A DNA stretch of 64,000 bases, from assembly GCF_022012335.1 (NCBI RefSeq), contig NZ_JAKLTO010000003.1, positions 124,001 to 188,000 of the forward strand, written 5' to 3'. This document shows positions 1-8,621 of the stretch, piece by piece. The first letter of the stretch is position 1; every line of letters starts with the position of its first letter. The notes beneath the pieces are model-generated. The model made no database searches. It was not told the DNA's origin and worked only from the letters and a program-made list of their open reading frames with translations. Both the position numbers and the translations under genes were made by a program. This stretch comes from Flavobacterium sp. SM15. Its GTDB lineage: Bacteria; Bacteroidota; Bacteroidia; Flavobacteriales; Flavobacteriaceae.

Positions 1-1499
1 ATTATAACGATGGAAACGGAAATACAGCCACACAAAACCAAACCGTTGTAATTTCGTCCACGGCTTTACCAACTTCATCTTTATCTCAACAATTCTGCAT
101 CCAACAAAATGCAACAATAAACAATATCTCCATTACCGGACAAAACATCAAATGGTACGACTCATTAACAGCTGGTAATTTATTAACAAACGTTACGCTT
201 TTACAAAACGGAATAACTTACTACGCTTCCCAAACCATTAACGGATGCGAAAGCAACAGAATTCCCGTAACAATCACTATTCAAAACACAACAGCTCCAA
301 CCGGAACTACAAACCAAAGTTTTTGTTCTTCTCAAAATGCAACTTTGAATGATATTATCGTTTCAGGCGCTAATATTATTTGGTATGCAAATTCAAGCGG
401 AACTACTGTTTTACCTTCAACAACTTTGCTTACTAATAATACTACCTATTACGCTACACAAACAATAAATGGTTGTGAAAGCCCTACCCGATTTTCTGTA
501 ACGATTAATCTAATCAATACTTTAAACGCGACCAATTATACCGAAACACTTTGTGACAACTTAAATAACGGAACAGAAACCGTGAACTTATCCAATTACA
601 ATAATCAACTTATTTCAAGCACAAATGGTACTTCGTTTTCATATTACGCCACTTATAATGGTGCAGAAAACCTAATTGCTTCTGAGAAAATCAATAATTA
701 TCAAAGTTTTCAATTGGCCGTCGAGACAAAAATTATTTACGTTAGAATTGATTCCTCGAACGGTTGTCATCAGATTGTAGAGTTAAAACTTACTGTTGTT
801 AGCAAACCAATTATCTCAATTTCAGATATTATGCCAATCTGTGAAGGAAGTTCGATTACTGTTGATGCCGGAACCGGCTTTGATAATTATTCATGGTCAA
901 CTGGAGCAACAACATCCTCGATTAGCATATCAACACCAGGCAATTATTCAGTTTCAGTTTCTGAAAATCATGGTTCGCTTGTTTGTACTTCAGTAAAAAA
1001 CTTTAGTGTTGTTAAATCGAATATTGCTACAGTTTCTGAAATTGTAACTTCTGACTGGACCTTTAACCAAAATACAATTACGGTATTGTTAACTGGTAAT
1101 AGTGTTGGCGATTATGTCTATTCAATTGATGGAACGAATTACCAAGCCAATAATACTTTCACAGGATTGGAAAGTGGTGAATATACCGTATTTATTAAAG
1201 ATAAAAATGGATGCGGAATTCAGCCTGAAGATTTCTATTTACTAATGTATCCGAAGTTTTTTACTCCAAACGCAGACAGTTATAACGATTATTGGAAAAT
1301 TAAATTCTCTGAAAACGAACCCAATCTAACTGCAAAGATCTTTGACCGATATGGCAAATTCATTAAAGAATTCGGCGCAAATGATATTGGATGGGACGGA
1401 ACATTAAACGGTCAAGCAATGCCTGCAACAGATTATTGGTTTGTAGTTAAAAGGCAGAACGGAAAAGAATACAGAGGCCACTTTTCATTAAAACGATAA
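1..1499 (+). CDS. T9SS type-B sorted surface protein with Ig-like repeats (3' part)
   Basis: The reading frame is open from the left window edge to the TAA at 1497-1499, so the 5' end lies outside the window. Two Ig-like repeats are visible (about 80-290 and 320-510), each with the pattern FC...QNAT, then WY, then YYA(S/T)QTINGCES, as in the Ig_7 domains of CHU-type surface proteins. A middle section follows with a D-x-Y-SWSTG-like motif typical of adhesin repeats. The last ~85 residues (FFTPNADSYNDYW, IFDRYGK, GWDGTLNG, PATDYWFVV) are the gliding-motility-associated C-terminal domain that routes proteins through type IX secretion (type B tail). The likely fate is export to the cell surface; binding specificity cannot be read. 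An apparent TTG start at 345 is internal. Confidence 0.93.
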   Translation, partial: YNDGNGNTATQNQTVVISSTALPTSSLSQQFCIQQNATINNISITGQNIKWYDSLTAGNLLTNVTLLQNGITYYASQTINGCESNRIPVTITIQNTTAPTGTTNQSFCSSQNATLNDIIVSGANIIWYANSSGTTVLPSTTLLTNNTTYYATQTINGCESPTRFSVTINLINTLNATNYTETLCDNLNNGTETVNLSNYNNQLISSTNGTSFSYYATYNGAENLIASEKINNYQSFQLAVETKIIYVRIDSSNGCHQIVELKLTVVSKPIISISDIMPICEGSSITVDAGTGFDNYSWSTGATTSSISISTPGNYSVSVSENHGSLVCTSVKNFSVVKSNIATVSEIVTSDWTFNQNTITVLLTGNSVGDYVYSIDGTNYQANNTFTGLESGEYTVFIKDKNGCGIQPEDFYLLMYPKFFTPNADSYNDYWKIKFSENEPNLTAKIFDRYGKFIKEFGANDIGWDGTLNGQAMPATDYWFVVKRQNGKEYRGHFSLKR

Positions 1500-1577
1500 A
1501 TCGAATTCATAACCCTTTGTTAAACCGAATTAGCAAAACTTTATTTTTCTTACTTTAGCAGTACAAAAAAAGTTGCT

Positions 1578-3170
1578 ATGCCTACCGACTGTATCAGTTA
1601 TCAAAATTCCGGATATTTCTCAAAACTTATTGTTGATTATTTAGATCAGAAAACTGAAACACAGTCGTTGTATCATCGTTTCCCAACTCTTGAAAATTTC
1701 AAGCTTCAAATCGAAGAAAAAAGGGAAAATTTTTCTCAGAAAACAAGAACTGTATTGGTTAACGAACTGAAAAATCAATATTCCGGTTTTTCAACTTCTG
1801 ATGTAACAGTAAAAAATATCGAGTTACTGGAAAACGAAAACACTTTTACCATAACAACCGGGCATCAGCTTAATTTGTTTACCGGCCCTTTGTATTTCAT
1901 TTACAAAATTGTTTCGGTAATCAATTTATGCAAACAGCTTAAATCGGCTTATCCGGATTTCAATTTTGTACCGGTGTATTGGATGGCAACCGAAGATCAT
2001 GATTTTGAGGAAATCAACTACTTTTATTTCAAGAACAAAAAGATCCATTGGAACAAAGAAAGCTTCGGCCCGGTAGGAAGACTTTCCACTAACGGGCTTG
2101 AAGAAGTTTTTGAAGTGTTTTCCAAAGAATTAGGCTTAGGCAATAATGCGGAATCTTTAAGAAATCTATTCCGTAAAGCCTATTTAGAGCATTCCAATTT
2201 AGCCGACGCCACACGTTATTTGGCCAATGAACTTTTCAAAGAAGAAGGTTTGGTAATTCTCGACGGCGATTGCTCTTCCTTAAAAAAACTGTTCAGTCCT
2301 TATATTAAAACAGAATTACAGCAGCAGCTTTCCCATAAACAAGTTTCACAAACCATTTCGAAATTCGGTGATTATGCTGTTCAGGTGAATCCTCGTGAAA
2401 TCAATTTATTTTACATAGAAGATAAACTTCGTGAACGCATACTCTTTGAAAACGGTATTTTTAAAATCAATAACGCTTCGCTTCATTTTTCTGAAAATGA
2501 ATTACTTGAGCAATTAGAAAAACATCCCGAGAAATTCAGTCCCAATGTAATTTTAAGACCTTTGTACCAAGAAGTCATCCTGCCCAATTTATGTTACATT
2601 GGCGGTGGAGGCGAACTTGCCTATTGGTTAGAGCTAAAAAGTAATTTTGAAACCAATCAGGTTACTTTCCCAGTTCTTTTACTTAGAAATTCCGTATTGC
2701 TGGCTTCTGAAAAACAAAATTTGAAAGCAGACAAACTCGGTTTAAACTGGAGTGATTTATTTTCCAAACAATCAGAATTAATAACCCAAAGAACTAAGGC
2801 CTTTTCTGAATTCAATCTCGATTTTTCTCAACAAAAAGAGTTTCTTAAAAATCAATTTGAGAATTTAACCCAAATTGCTCAAAAAACAGATGTTTCTTTT
2901 ATTGGTGCCGTTAAAGCTCAAGAGAAAAAACAGTTAAAAGGGCTTGAAAATCTTGAAAAGCGATTATTAAAAGCTGAGAAAAGAAATCATGCTGAAAAAC
3001 TGGAGCGAATAATCGAAATTCAAAACGAATTGTTTCCAAACCAATCATTACAGGAACGCAAAGCTAACTTTTCTGAGTTCTTTCTGGAGTGCGGAAATTC
3101 TCTCATTAAGGAACTGCTCAATCAGTTAAATCCATTATCCTCAGAATTCAATATAATAACATTAAAATAA
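1578..3170 (+). CDS. bshC: Bacillithiol biosynthesis cysteine-adding enzyme BshC
   Basis: 530 residues, the usual length of BshC, which joins cysteine to glucosaminyl-malate as the last step of bacillithiol synthesis in the cytoplasm. Family signatures are clear: TTGHQLNLFTGPLYFIYK near residues 94-111, VPVYWMATEDHDFEEIN near 131-147, an IGGGGEL(A/S)YW segment, and a C-terminal coiled region rich in Lys/Glu. ATG 1578 is preceded by a weak -7-like TACTTTAG at 1551-1558 (one mismatch to TAnnTTTG), so it probably has its own promoter rather than relying on the upstream adhesin. bshA and bshB are not in the window. The family call is firm; the enzymatic role follows from family knowledge. Confidence 0.95.
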   Translation: MPTDCISYQNSGYFSKLIVDYLDQKTETQSLYHRFPTLENFKLQIEEKRENFSQKTRTVLVNELKNQYSGFSTSDVTVKNIELLENENTFTITTGHQLNLFTGPLYFIYKIVSVINLCKQLKSAYPDFNFVPVYWMATEDHDFEEINYFYFKNKKIHWNKESFGPVGRLSTNGLEEVFEVFSKELGLGNNAESLRNLFRKAYLEHSNLADATRYLANELFKEEGLVILDGDCSSLKKLFSPYIKTELQQQLSHKQVSQTISKFGDYAVQVNPREINLFYIEDKLRERILFENGIFKINNASLHFSENELLEQLEKHPEKFSPNVILRPLYQEVILPNLCYIGGGGELAYWLELKSNFETNQVTFPVLLLRNSVLLASEKQNLKADKLGLNWSDLFSKQSELITQRTKAFSEFNLDFSQQKEFLKNQFENLTQIAQKTDVSFIGAVKAQEKKQLKGLENLEKRLLKAEKRNHAEKLERIIEIQNELFPNQSLQERKANFSEFFLECGNSLIKELLNQLNPLSSEFNIITLK

Positions 3171-3309
3171 AGTACTATTTAACTTATATTATTGCATTTC
3201 ACCGATATTTTTAAGCATTTCATCTAATATTCCATTTCCTAAAATTAGGTTGATAACGAAAAAATGTTATTTTCGCAACATAAAATTAAAGAAAAGTTAA
3301 AATTATTAT

Positions 3310-4143
3310 ATGAAGAAAAATTACGTAATGCTTGGTTTCAGTGCTTTGGCACTTTTTTTATGCTCTTTTTACGGGTTAAATTCAGTAAAACCGGAAATGG
3401 TTCATGTGGAAGGTGGTTCTTTTAAAATGACCCCACGTGAAAACGCAGTAGATCTTAAAACAAAAAAGAAAATTGTTTATGATGTTAAAGTTTCTACTTT
3501 CGAGATAAGTAAATTCGAAGTGACTGTTGCAGATTGGAGAACTTATGTGGAGGATACTAAATCCAATATGCCACAAAAGCCAAGCTGGGGATGGAACGAT
3601 GAATTTCCTATTACCAACATCACTTGGATCGATGCCGTAAAATATTGTAACTGGTTAAGCAAAGCCAATGGTTTACAAGCTGCCTATAAAAAAACAGACG
3701 ATAAATACGAATGTGATTTCTCAGCAAATGGTTTCCGTTTACCGAGCCAGGCGGAATGGGAGTTTGCTGCCAAAGGAGGTACTAAATCCAAAAATTATGT
3801 TTATTCTGGAAGCGATGATTTAGAAATGATCGCATGGTATGCAGCAAACAGCCGCAAGTCTCCACAAAAAAAGGGTACTAAACTTGCTAACGAGCTAGGG
3901 ATTTACGACATGAGCGGAAATGTTTGGGAATGGTGTTGGGACTACTACAGCCCAATTTACCACAAAGTAGAAAAAAGAGACAACCCAATCGGCCCGGAAA
4001 GAGGTGACAAACGTTGTGTTAGAGGAGGTTCTTGGGACAGCAGTAAATTGAATTACTTAAAACCTTCTAACCAATTAAGTTGGGATCCGCACTCTACTAA
4101 TGATTTCTTCGGATTTAGAGTTGTTAGAACCGTTTCTAAATAA
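3310..4143 (+). CDS. Formylglycine-generating-enzyme-fold (SUMF1) exported protein
   Basis: 277 residues with an N-terminal hydrophobic signal (about 5-24; a Cys at 18 could be a relaxed lipobox, but the match is poor). The rest matches the FGE-sulfatase/GldJ-GldK fold: FEISKFEVTVADWRTY, ITWIDAVKYCNWLS, GFRLPSQAEWEFAAKGG, YDMSGNVWEWCWDYY, CVRGGSWD and a terminal FGFRVVR. In true formylglycine enzymes a Cys follows the GGSW region; here GGSW is followed by DSSK, so the redox cysteines are absent and a structural or binding role like that of the gliding proteins GldJ/GldK is more likely than catalysis. Monocistronic by spacing; a one-mismatch -7 box TATTTTCG lies at 3268-3275. Confidence 0.85.
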   Translation: MKKNYVMLGFSALALFLCSFYGLNSVKPEMVHVEGGSFKMTPRENAVDLKTKKKIVYDVKVSTFEISKFEVTVADWRTYVEDTKSNMPQKPSWGWNDEFPITNITWIDAVKYCNWLSKANGLQAAYKKTDDKYECDFSANGFRLPSQAEWEFAAKGGTKSKNYVYSGSDDLEMIAWYAANSRKSPQKKGTKLANELGIYDMSGNVWEWCWDYYSPIYHKVEKRDNPIGPERGDKRCVRGGSWDSSKLNYLKPSNQLSWDPHSTNDFFGFRVVRTVSK

Positions 4144-4146
4144 AAT

Positions 4147-4160
4147 TTCTGTTAACAGAA
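4147..4160. promoter_or_regulatory. Perfect 14-bp palindrome abutting the ndk -33 element
   Basis: TTCTGTTAACAGAA is a perfect palindrome ending one base before the TTG of the ndk promoter. It has no loop and no immediate T-run, so it fits an operator better than a terminator of the preceding gene. The function is inferred only. Confidence 0.35.
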
Positions 4161-4190
4161 TTGTTTTTCAACAAGAAAGCAGTACTTTTG
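4161..4190 (+). promoter_or_regulatory. ndk promoter (TTG-N19-TAnnTTTG)
   Basis: TTG at 4161-4163, 19-nt spacer, TACTTTTG at 4183-4190. This is an exact match to the primary sigma consensus of Bacteroidota. The start of transcription is expected near 4195, giving a leader of about 18 nt before ATG 4213. Confidence 0.75.
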
Positions 4191-4212
4191 CGCCAAAATT
4201 AAAAATACGGAA

Positions 4213-4632
4213 ATGGCAACAAACAGAACATTTACAATGATTAAACCTGATGCGGTTGAAAAAGGACACATCGGAGGAATTTTAAATATGATTACTGAAG
4301 CAGGTTTCAGAATCGTTTCTATGAAACTTACTCAGTTAACTGTAGCTGATGCTCAGAAATTTTACGCAGTACACAGCGAAAGACCTTTCTACGGTGAGTT
4401 AGTAGAATTCATGTCTAGAGGTCCAATCGTTTCTGCGATCTTAGAAAAAGAAAACGCTGTTGAAGACTTCAGAACTTTAATCGGTGCTACAAACCCTGCT
4501 GAAGCTGCTGAAGGAACAATCCGTAAAAAATATGCTACTTCAATCGGTGAGAACGCAGTTCACGGTTCTGACAGCGATGAAAATGCAGCTATCGAAGGTG
4601 CTTTCCACTTTGCTGGAAGAGAGCAATTCTAA
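4213..4632 (+). CDS. ndk: Nucleoside diphosphate kinase
   Basis: 139 residues, full length for the bacterial enzyme, which moves the terminal phosphate of ATP onto other nucleoside diphosphates via a phospho-histidine. Visible motifs: FTMIKPDAV at the N terminus, [23 protein letters not shown], and the catalytic segment NAVHGSDS with His117. It stands alone between its own promoter and a strong bidirectional terminator. Confidence 0.98.
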   Translation: MATNRTFTMIKPDAVEKGHIGGILNMITEAGFRIVSMKLTQLTVADAQKFYAVHSERPFYGELVEFMSRGPIVSAILEKENAVEDFRTLIGATNPAEAAEGTIRKKYATSIGENAVHGSDSDENAAIEGAFHFAGREQF

Positions 4633-4670
4633 TAAAGCTACATCTGTACTTAACAGATTTAAAAATAAAA

Positions 4671-4702
4671 AATCCCGATTCAAATGAATCGGGATTTTTT
4701 TT
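4671..4702. terminator. Bidirectional terminator between ndk and the PepSY gene
   Basis: A 10-bp perfect stem, AATCCCGATT / AATCGGGATT, closes a 6-nt loop, with a T-run on the plus side and an A-run on the minus side. It serves both convergent genes. Confidence 0.85.
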
Positions 4703-4718
4703 GTCCTAACTATATTTA

Positions 4719-5273
4719 TTATGCTAACAGAAATAAAAACAGCAGTGGGAAAAGGATTCCTGCCAAGGCCAGTTTCCAGCCTCTGCGCTTGAACGTATTC
4801 TTTCCTGCTGTAATCATCATCGCTCCTGTTACCGCGATGGTAATCAATGACAATCCAAAAATATCCGAGTAATAAATCCACCAATCGGAAGTATTTTTAT
4901 GAAGCTTCATCGTTTGACTGATAAAAGGCGTTTTCTTAAACGAAACGATCTCTCCTTTTCCGGTTTTCATATCAATTTCAACATCGGTGTTTTCAAAAGC
5001 AATTCGCAATTCGCCTTTTTTAACTCCGTGGCGTTTGAATTTATCGTCTACTCCTAATTCCTTAGCTAGGTCTTCGGCAAATTTCTCATTGATCTTATCC
5101 TCAGTTGGCAAGGCCACCTGAATGGTCTTGGTTTCAACAGTGTATTTTTCCGGATGCCAGCTTTCTCTGTGGTTCATTAAGATTCCCGAGAAAGCAAACG
5201 AAATGATCAATCCTAAATAAAAGTACCCGAAATCACGGTGGATCGCTCTGATATTTTTGTCTCTTTTTTTCAT
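4719..5273 (-). CDS. PepSY-associated membrane protein of an iron-uptake pair
   Basis: 184 residues with a cytoplasmic basic start (MKKRDKNIRAIHRDFG), then membrane segments near residues 16-33, 134-155 and 166-184. Between the first two is an external domain of about 100 residues of PepSY type (FENTDVEIDMKTGKGEIVSF). The HRDFGYFYLGLI start is typical of the iron-regulated PepSY-TM family. It starts 8 nt after the TonB receptor stop on the same strand, so the two are surely co-transcribed. Such partners are thought to act in release or reduction of siderophore iron at the inner membrane; this is family inference, not visible here. Confidence 0.82.
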   Translation of the reverse strand: MKKRDKNIRAIHRDFGYFYLGLIISFAFSGILMNHRESWHPEKYTVETKTIQVALPTEDKINEKFAEDLAKELGVDDKFKRHGVKKGELRIAFENTDVEIDMKTGKGEIVSFKKTPFISQTMKLHKNTSDWWIYYSDIFGLSLITIAVTGAMMITAGKNTFKRRGWKLALAGILFPLLFLFLLA

Positions 5274-5281
5274 TTTTATTT

Positions 5282-7681
5282 TTAGAATTTATATTTAATG
5301 GTTCCCATCACCTGACGAGGTGCAATCGGGTTCACACTGTAATTTTCGTGAACAGTATAGTTTAACTCGTTAGTTATATTGGAAAGTTTGCAAAGTAACG
5401 AAATTTGTTTCCAAGTATATCCTGCAGACACATCGATTGTTGTATATGCTTTTACTGGGATAGTTGTTCTTGTAGGATCGGTTTGACCAACTGTATCGTT
5501 CCATCCGCCTAAACGATCACCAATATAATTCGCAATACTTCCTAATGAAAATCCTTTTAAAAATCCGTTTTGAACTGTATAAAAGAAACTTACGTTTCCA
5601 GTATGTGCTGGTGTTCTAACCAAACGGTGTCCTTCATAAAAACTTCCTGTAGTACCTGTTGTTTTTGTATAACGCATATCATTGTAGCTGTAACCAACTA
5701 AAACACTTAACCCTTCAATTGGTTTTACATTTACATCCACTTCAACCCCTTTACTAGTAGTTTCACCAGAAAGCGTTTTAACATTAGTATTAGTATTTGG
5801 AGTTCCATCTGCTTTAAATTGTGCCATTTGTGCAAAATTGCTGTTTATAATTTGATACAATGTAACGTTGGTACTCAATTTACCACCTAAAAATTCTTTT
5901 TTAGCTCCTAATTCGTATTGATCAATAATTGAAGCCTCTAAGGTTGAATTGTTAATATCGAATCCTGAATTTGGTGTAAATGAATTTGCGTAACTAGCAA
6001 ATAAAGATGTCGATTTTGTTGGTTGATAAACTAATCCCACTTTTGGAGAAAAAGCTCTATCTAAACGTCTAGGATCTTTTACTCGAGCTGCGTCTTCAGC
6101 AGCAATAGTCGAAGTTGCAGTATAATTACTAGCATCAGATTCTTGCCAAGACCAACGAATACCTGCTAATACTTTGATTTTTTCAGTAAAAGAGATTAAA
6201 TCCTGTGCATAAGCTCCAAAACGTGTAGTTTCTGTTCTAACGATTTTAGAAACTTTTGATTGTGGCATCGTTTTTACGTCGTTCTCATAAGTTGCCGGGT
6301 CATAAATATTAATTTGGTCATATGTTGAGTTGGCAAAAGTATAAGTATAAGTCTCTGCAAAAGTAAAATCAGTATCAACACCGGTAGATAATTGATGTTT
6401 AATGCTTCCGGTATTAAAAATTCCTTGAATATTAAATTGTTGACCAGCAATCATTTCTGTATTGTAATTCTTACCTAAGATTCTATTTAAAGATCCTGAA
6501 CCATTAACGTTTGGCTGAATACGCTCTGTTCCTTCTGATTTTCTAGTGTAATCCTGCACGGAAGAATTCGAACTGAACTTCCAATTGTTATTGATTTTAT
6601 GCACTACTTGACCAGAAACTGAAGCCTGAGTAGTTAATCCGTTCGACCATTTTGCACCTAAATAAGTGTTTCTTGGTAAATCTATAATTTTTTTACCGAT
6701 CGCCCCAGTACCGAAATCCGGAGTCCAATTGTCTTTTAAATAATCTGCTTGTAATAAAACGGTTGTTTTCTTTGTCGCTTTAAAAAGCACAGAAGGATTT
6801 ACATAAATACGCTCACGGGTTACAACATCTCTGAAATTTTCAGAATTCTCATAAGAACCGACAAAACGGTAAGCAATGGTTTTACTTAACGGCCCATAAA
6901 CATCGACAGTTGGCTTATAATAAGCATAGCTTCCTGCTTGGAAAGACACACTTCCACCATGGTTGAATTGAGGTGTTTTGGTTACCATATTGATGATACC
7001 ACCAGGTGCTACATTTCCAAACAATAAAGCAGAACTTCCTTTTAAAGCTTCCACTTGTTCTAAAGAAGCTACTTCCGGCATGGATCCTCCGTTAAAACGA
7101 AATCCGTTTTTAAACATATTGTTGGGTCCCATATCATAACCTCTTGACCAGAACGACTCTTGAGCCCCACCACGAGCCGAACCAACATAAACCCCATTTA
7201 CATTTTTGATTACATCACTTAAACGAATGGTTTGTTGCTGCTCCAATACTTTATTGTCTATTATTTGAACACTTTGAGGTAAATCAAGCACTTTAATTCC
7301 GCTTTTTCCATTTGCCATAGTTTTTTTGATAACACTTCCGGAAACTACCACCTCATTTAATTCATTGGAGATTTCTTCAAGTGTGATTTCAACCACTACA
7401 ACATCATTTTCATCTTTAACATTCACGTGAGACGTAGAAGAAGTATATCCTACGTGAGAAAAAACCAAATTATATTTTCCGGGTTTTACATTGTTTATTA
7501 CAAACTCACCATTAGCATTGGTTACTGAGTTGAATGAAGTATTTTTAGCTGAAACACTAACCTTTTCAATTGGTGCATTATTTAAGGAAACCACTTTCCC
7601 CTTTATCGTTGCTGAAGACTGGGCATTAATTTGAAGTGTAAATAAAAGAACTGCAAATAATAATTGGATTGGGCTTTTCAT
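5282..7681 (-). CDS. TonB-dependent siderophore receptor
   Basis: 799 residues. A signal peptide (about 1-21, ending NAQ) is followed by a carboxypeptidase-like regulatory domain (about 25-110: IKGKVVSLNNAPIEKVSV, GEFVINNVKPGKY, VGYTS), then a plug (about 130-235, with DLPQSVQIID and GGIINMVTK) and a long beta-barrel ending in aromatic Phe (GTIKYKF). DLPQSVQII and SRGYDMGPN-type plug motifs are those of siderophore (FhuA-like) receptors rather than SusC glycan porins. The PepSY partner just downstream supports ferric-siderophore uptake. A perfect promoter lies at 7720-7750. No Fur box was recognised by eye. Confidence 0.93.
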   Translation of the reverse strand: MKSPIQLLFAVLLFTLQINAQSSATIKGKVVSLNNAPIEKVSVSAKNTSFNSVTNANGEFVINNVKPGKYNLVFSHVGYTSSTSHVNVKDENDVVVVEITLEEISNELNEVVVSGSVIKKTMANGKSGIKVLDLPQSVQIIDNKVLEQQQTIRLSDVIKNVNGVYVGSARGGAQESFWSRGYDMGPNNMFKNGFRFNGGSMPEVASLEQVEALKGSSALLFGNVAPGGIINMVTKTPQFNHGGSVSFQAGSYAYYKPTVDVYGPLSKTIAYRFVGSYENSENFRDVVTRERIYVNPSVLFKATKKTTVLLQADYLKDNWTPDFGTGAIGKKIIDLPRNTYLGAKWSNGLTTQASVSGQVVHKINNNWKFSSNSSVQDYTRKSEGTERIQPNVNGSGSLNRILGKNYNTEMIAGQQFNIQGIFNTGSIKHQLSTGVDTDFTFAETYTYTFANSTYDQINIYDPATYENDVKTMPQSKVSKIVRTETTRFGAYAQDLISFTEKIKVLAGIRWSWQESDASNYTATSTIAAEDAARVKDPRRLDRAFSPKVGLVYQPTKSTSLFASYANSFTPNSGFDINNSTLEASIIDQYELGAKKEFLGGKLSTNVTLYQIINSNFAQMAQFKADGTPNTNTNVKTLSGETTSKGVEVDVNVKPIEGLSVLVGYSYNDMRYTKTTGTTGSFYEGHRLVRTPAHTGNVSFFYTVQNGFLKGFSLGSIANYIGDRLGGWNDTVGQTDPTRTTIPVKAYTTIDVSAGYTWKQISLLCKLSNITNELNYTVHENYSVNPIAPRQVMGTIKYKF

Positions 7682-7719
7682 TTTGAATTAAGCTTATTTA
7701 GATTAATTTTAATTTGACG

Positions 7720-7750
7720 CAAAACTAAACAAGCCAACCTAAAAAAACAA
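7720..7750 (-). promoter_or_regulatory. Promoter of the TonB receptor-PepSY operon
   Basis: Reading the minus strand, TTG (7750-7748), a 20-nt spacer and TAGTTTTG (7727-7720) match the consensus exactly. The expected transcript start is near 7715, about 34 nt before the ATG. Confidence 0.72.
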
Positions 7751-7795
7751 GTTTATTTAGAACAAATAAAAATAAAATTGTGAGTTAAAACGTAA

Positions 7796-8092
7796 TTATC
7801 TTAAAATCAAATCTTTAATAATTTCTTTATTAAGCTCCTCGTTAATCATCTTGATGATTTTATCTTTTCCGTAACTTAATTCTTCTCTTAAAACGGCGGA
7901 AGAAAGCGCTACATAAAGCGTAGTTCCTTTTAAAAAAACTTCTGTAGTATAGTTATTTACTCCCGGCCCCATAAGGTTTTTCCAGGCTTCCTGAACATCA
8001 ATTTTATCCATGCCTGTTTCCAGCTTATGTTCATGAATAAACTGCTTTAAAACATCACCTATTGAATTCTCCTGATTAAAACGTTTTGCCAT
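7796..8092 (-). CDS. DUF721 (DciA-like) protein
   Basis: 98 residues, the normal size for Bacteroidota DUF721 proteins. It shows the family's IGDVLKQFI start, VQEAWKNLMGP, a TLYVALSSAVLREELSYGK strand-helix unit and a C-terminal KIIKMINEELN. The superfamily includes DciA, which loads the replicative helicase in many bacteria, but a role here is inference. Its ATG overlaps the stop of the upstream lipoprotein by one base (TAATG at 8092), implying translational coupling. Confidence 0.85.
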   Translation of the reverse strand: MAKRFNQENSIGDVLKQFIHEHKLETGMDKIDVQEAWKNLMGPGVNNYTTEVFLKGTTLYVALSSAVLREELSYGKDKIIKMINEELNKEIIKDLILR

Positions 8093-8511
8093 TACTTTAC
8101 AGAAAAAGGTTTCGGTCGCTTATAAGTATATTCCAAATCCTGATCGTTGCGAATTACCAAGTGTTCGTTTGTAACTTCAAGCACTTCTTCCTTCCATTTA
8201 GCATAAGAGGTCGAATAATGCAGCACAACTGTCCCATCTGTATTGGTAACTTCAATTTTTTCAGACACATTATTCATTAGGTAACTACCGTCCATTTGCG
8301 GCATCACTTTTTTACGAAAACCTTTATTTCCCTTTATTTCAATAAAATCAATAGTCGGATTCACGGTGTATTCTTTTTTGCTACCATCAGGCAGTTCGGC
8401 TTTTTCAATTTCCCAATACCCATTGATTTTCGCAAGATCGGCATCGCTTATTTTCTGTTTACAGCCGATAAAAAATAAACTAAACACTAGTAATACACCT
8501 ATTTTCTTCAT
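8092..8511 (-). CDS. Lipocalin-like lipoprotein
   Basis: 139 residues from ATG 8511. A longer frame to 8706 exists, but its first 65 codons overlap the divergent hydrolase gene and lack a signal peptide, whereas this start gives MKKIGVLLVFSLFFIGC, a lipoprotein signal with FIGC lipobox. The mature part opens with LAKINGYWEIEKAEL and has beta-strand-rich sequence through FIEIKGNKGFRKK and LEVTNEHLVIRN, resembling lipocalin-like domains of Bacteroidota. The ligand is unknown. A -7 element (TACATTTG on the minus strand) lies at 8537-8544. It is the first gene of a two-gene operon with DUF721. Confidence 0.82.
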   Translation of the reverse strand: MKKIGVLLVFSLFFIGCKQKISDADLAKINGYWEIEKAELPDGSKKEYTVNPTIDFIEIKGNKGFRKKVMPQMDGSYLMNNVSEKIEVTNTDGTVVLHYSTSYAKWKEEVLEVTNEHLVIRNDQDLEYTYKRPKPFSVK

Positions 8512-8621
8512 CTCTTTTCTTGTGAATGATTTTTTGCAAATGTACCTGAAAAAACAATCCGGGAAAAATAAACCCATTAAACTATTTGCTAATTTTAAAG
8601 TCAAAATTGAAAAACAACCCC

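Noticed and set aside
4540-4884. Minus-strand frame across the ndk end and terminator
   Set aside because: It reads through a hairpin and overlaps two real genes.
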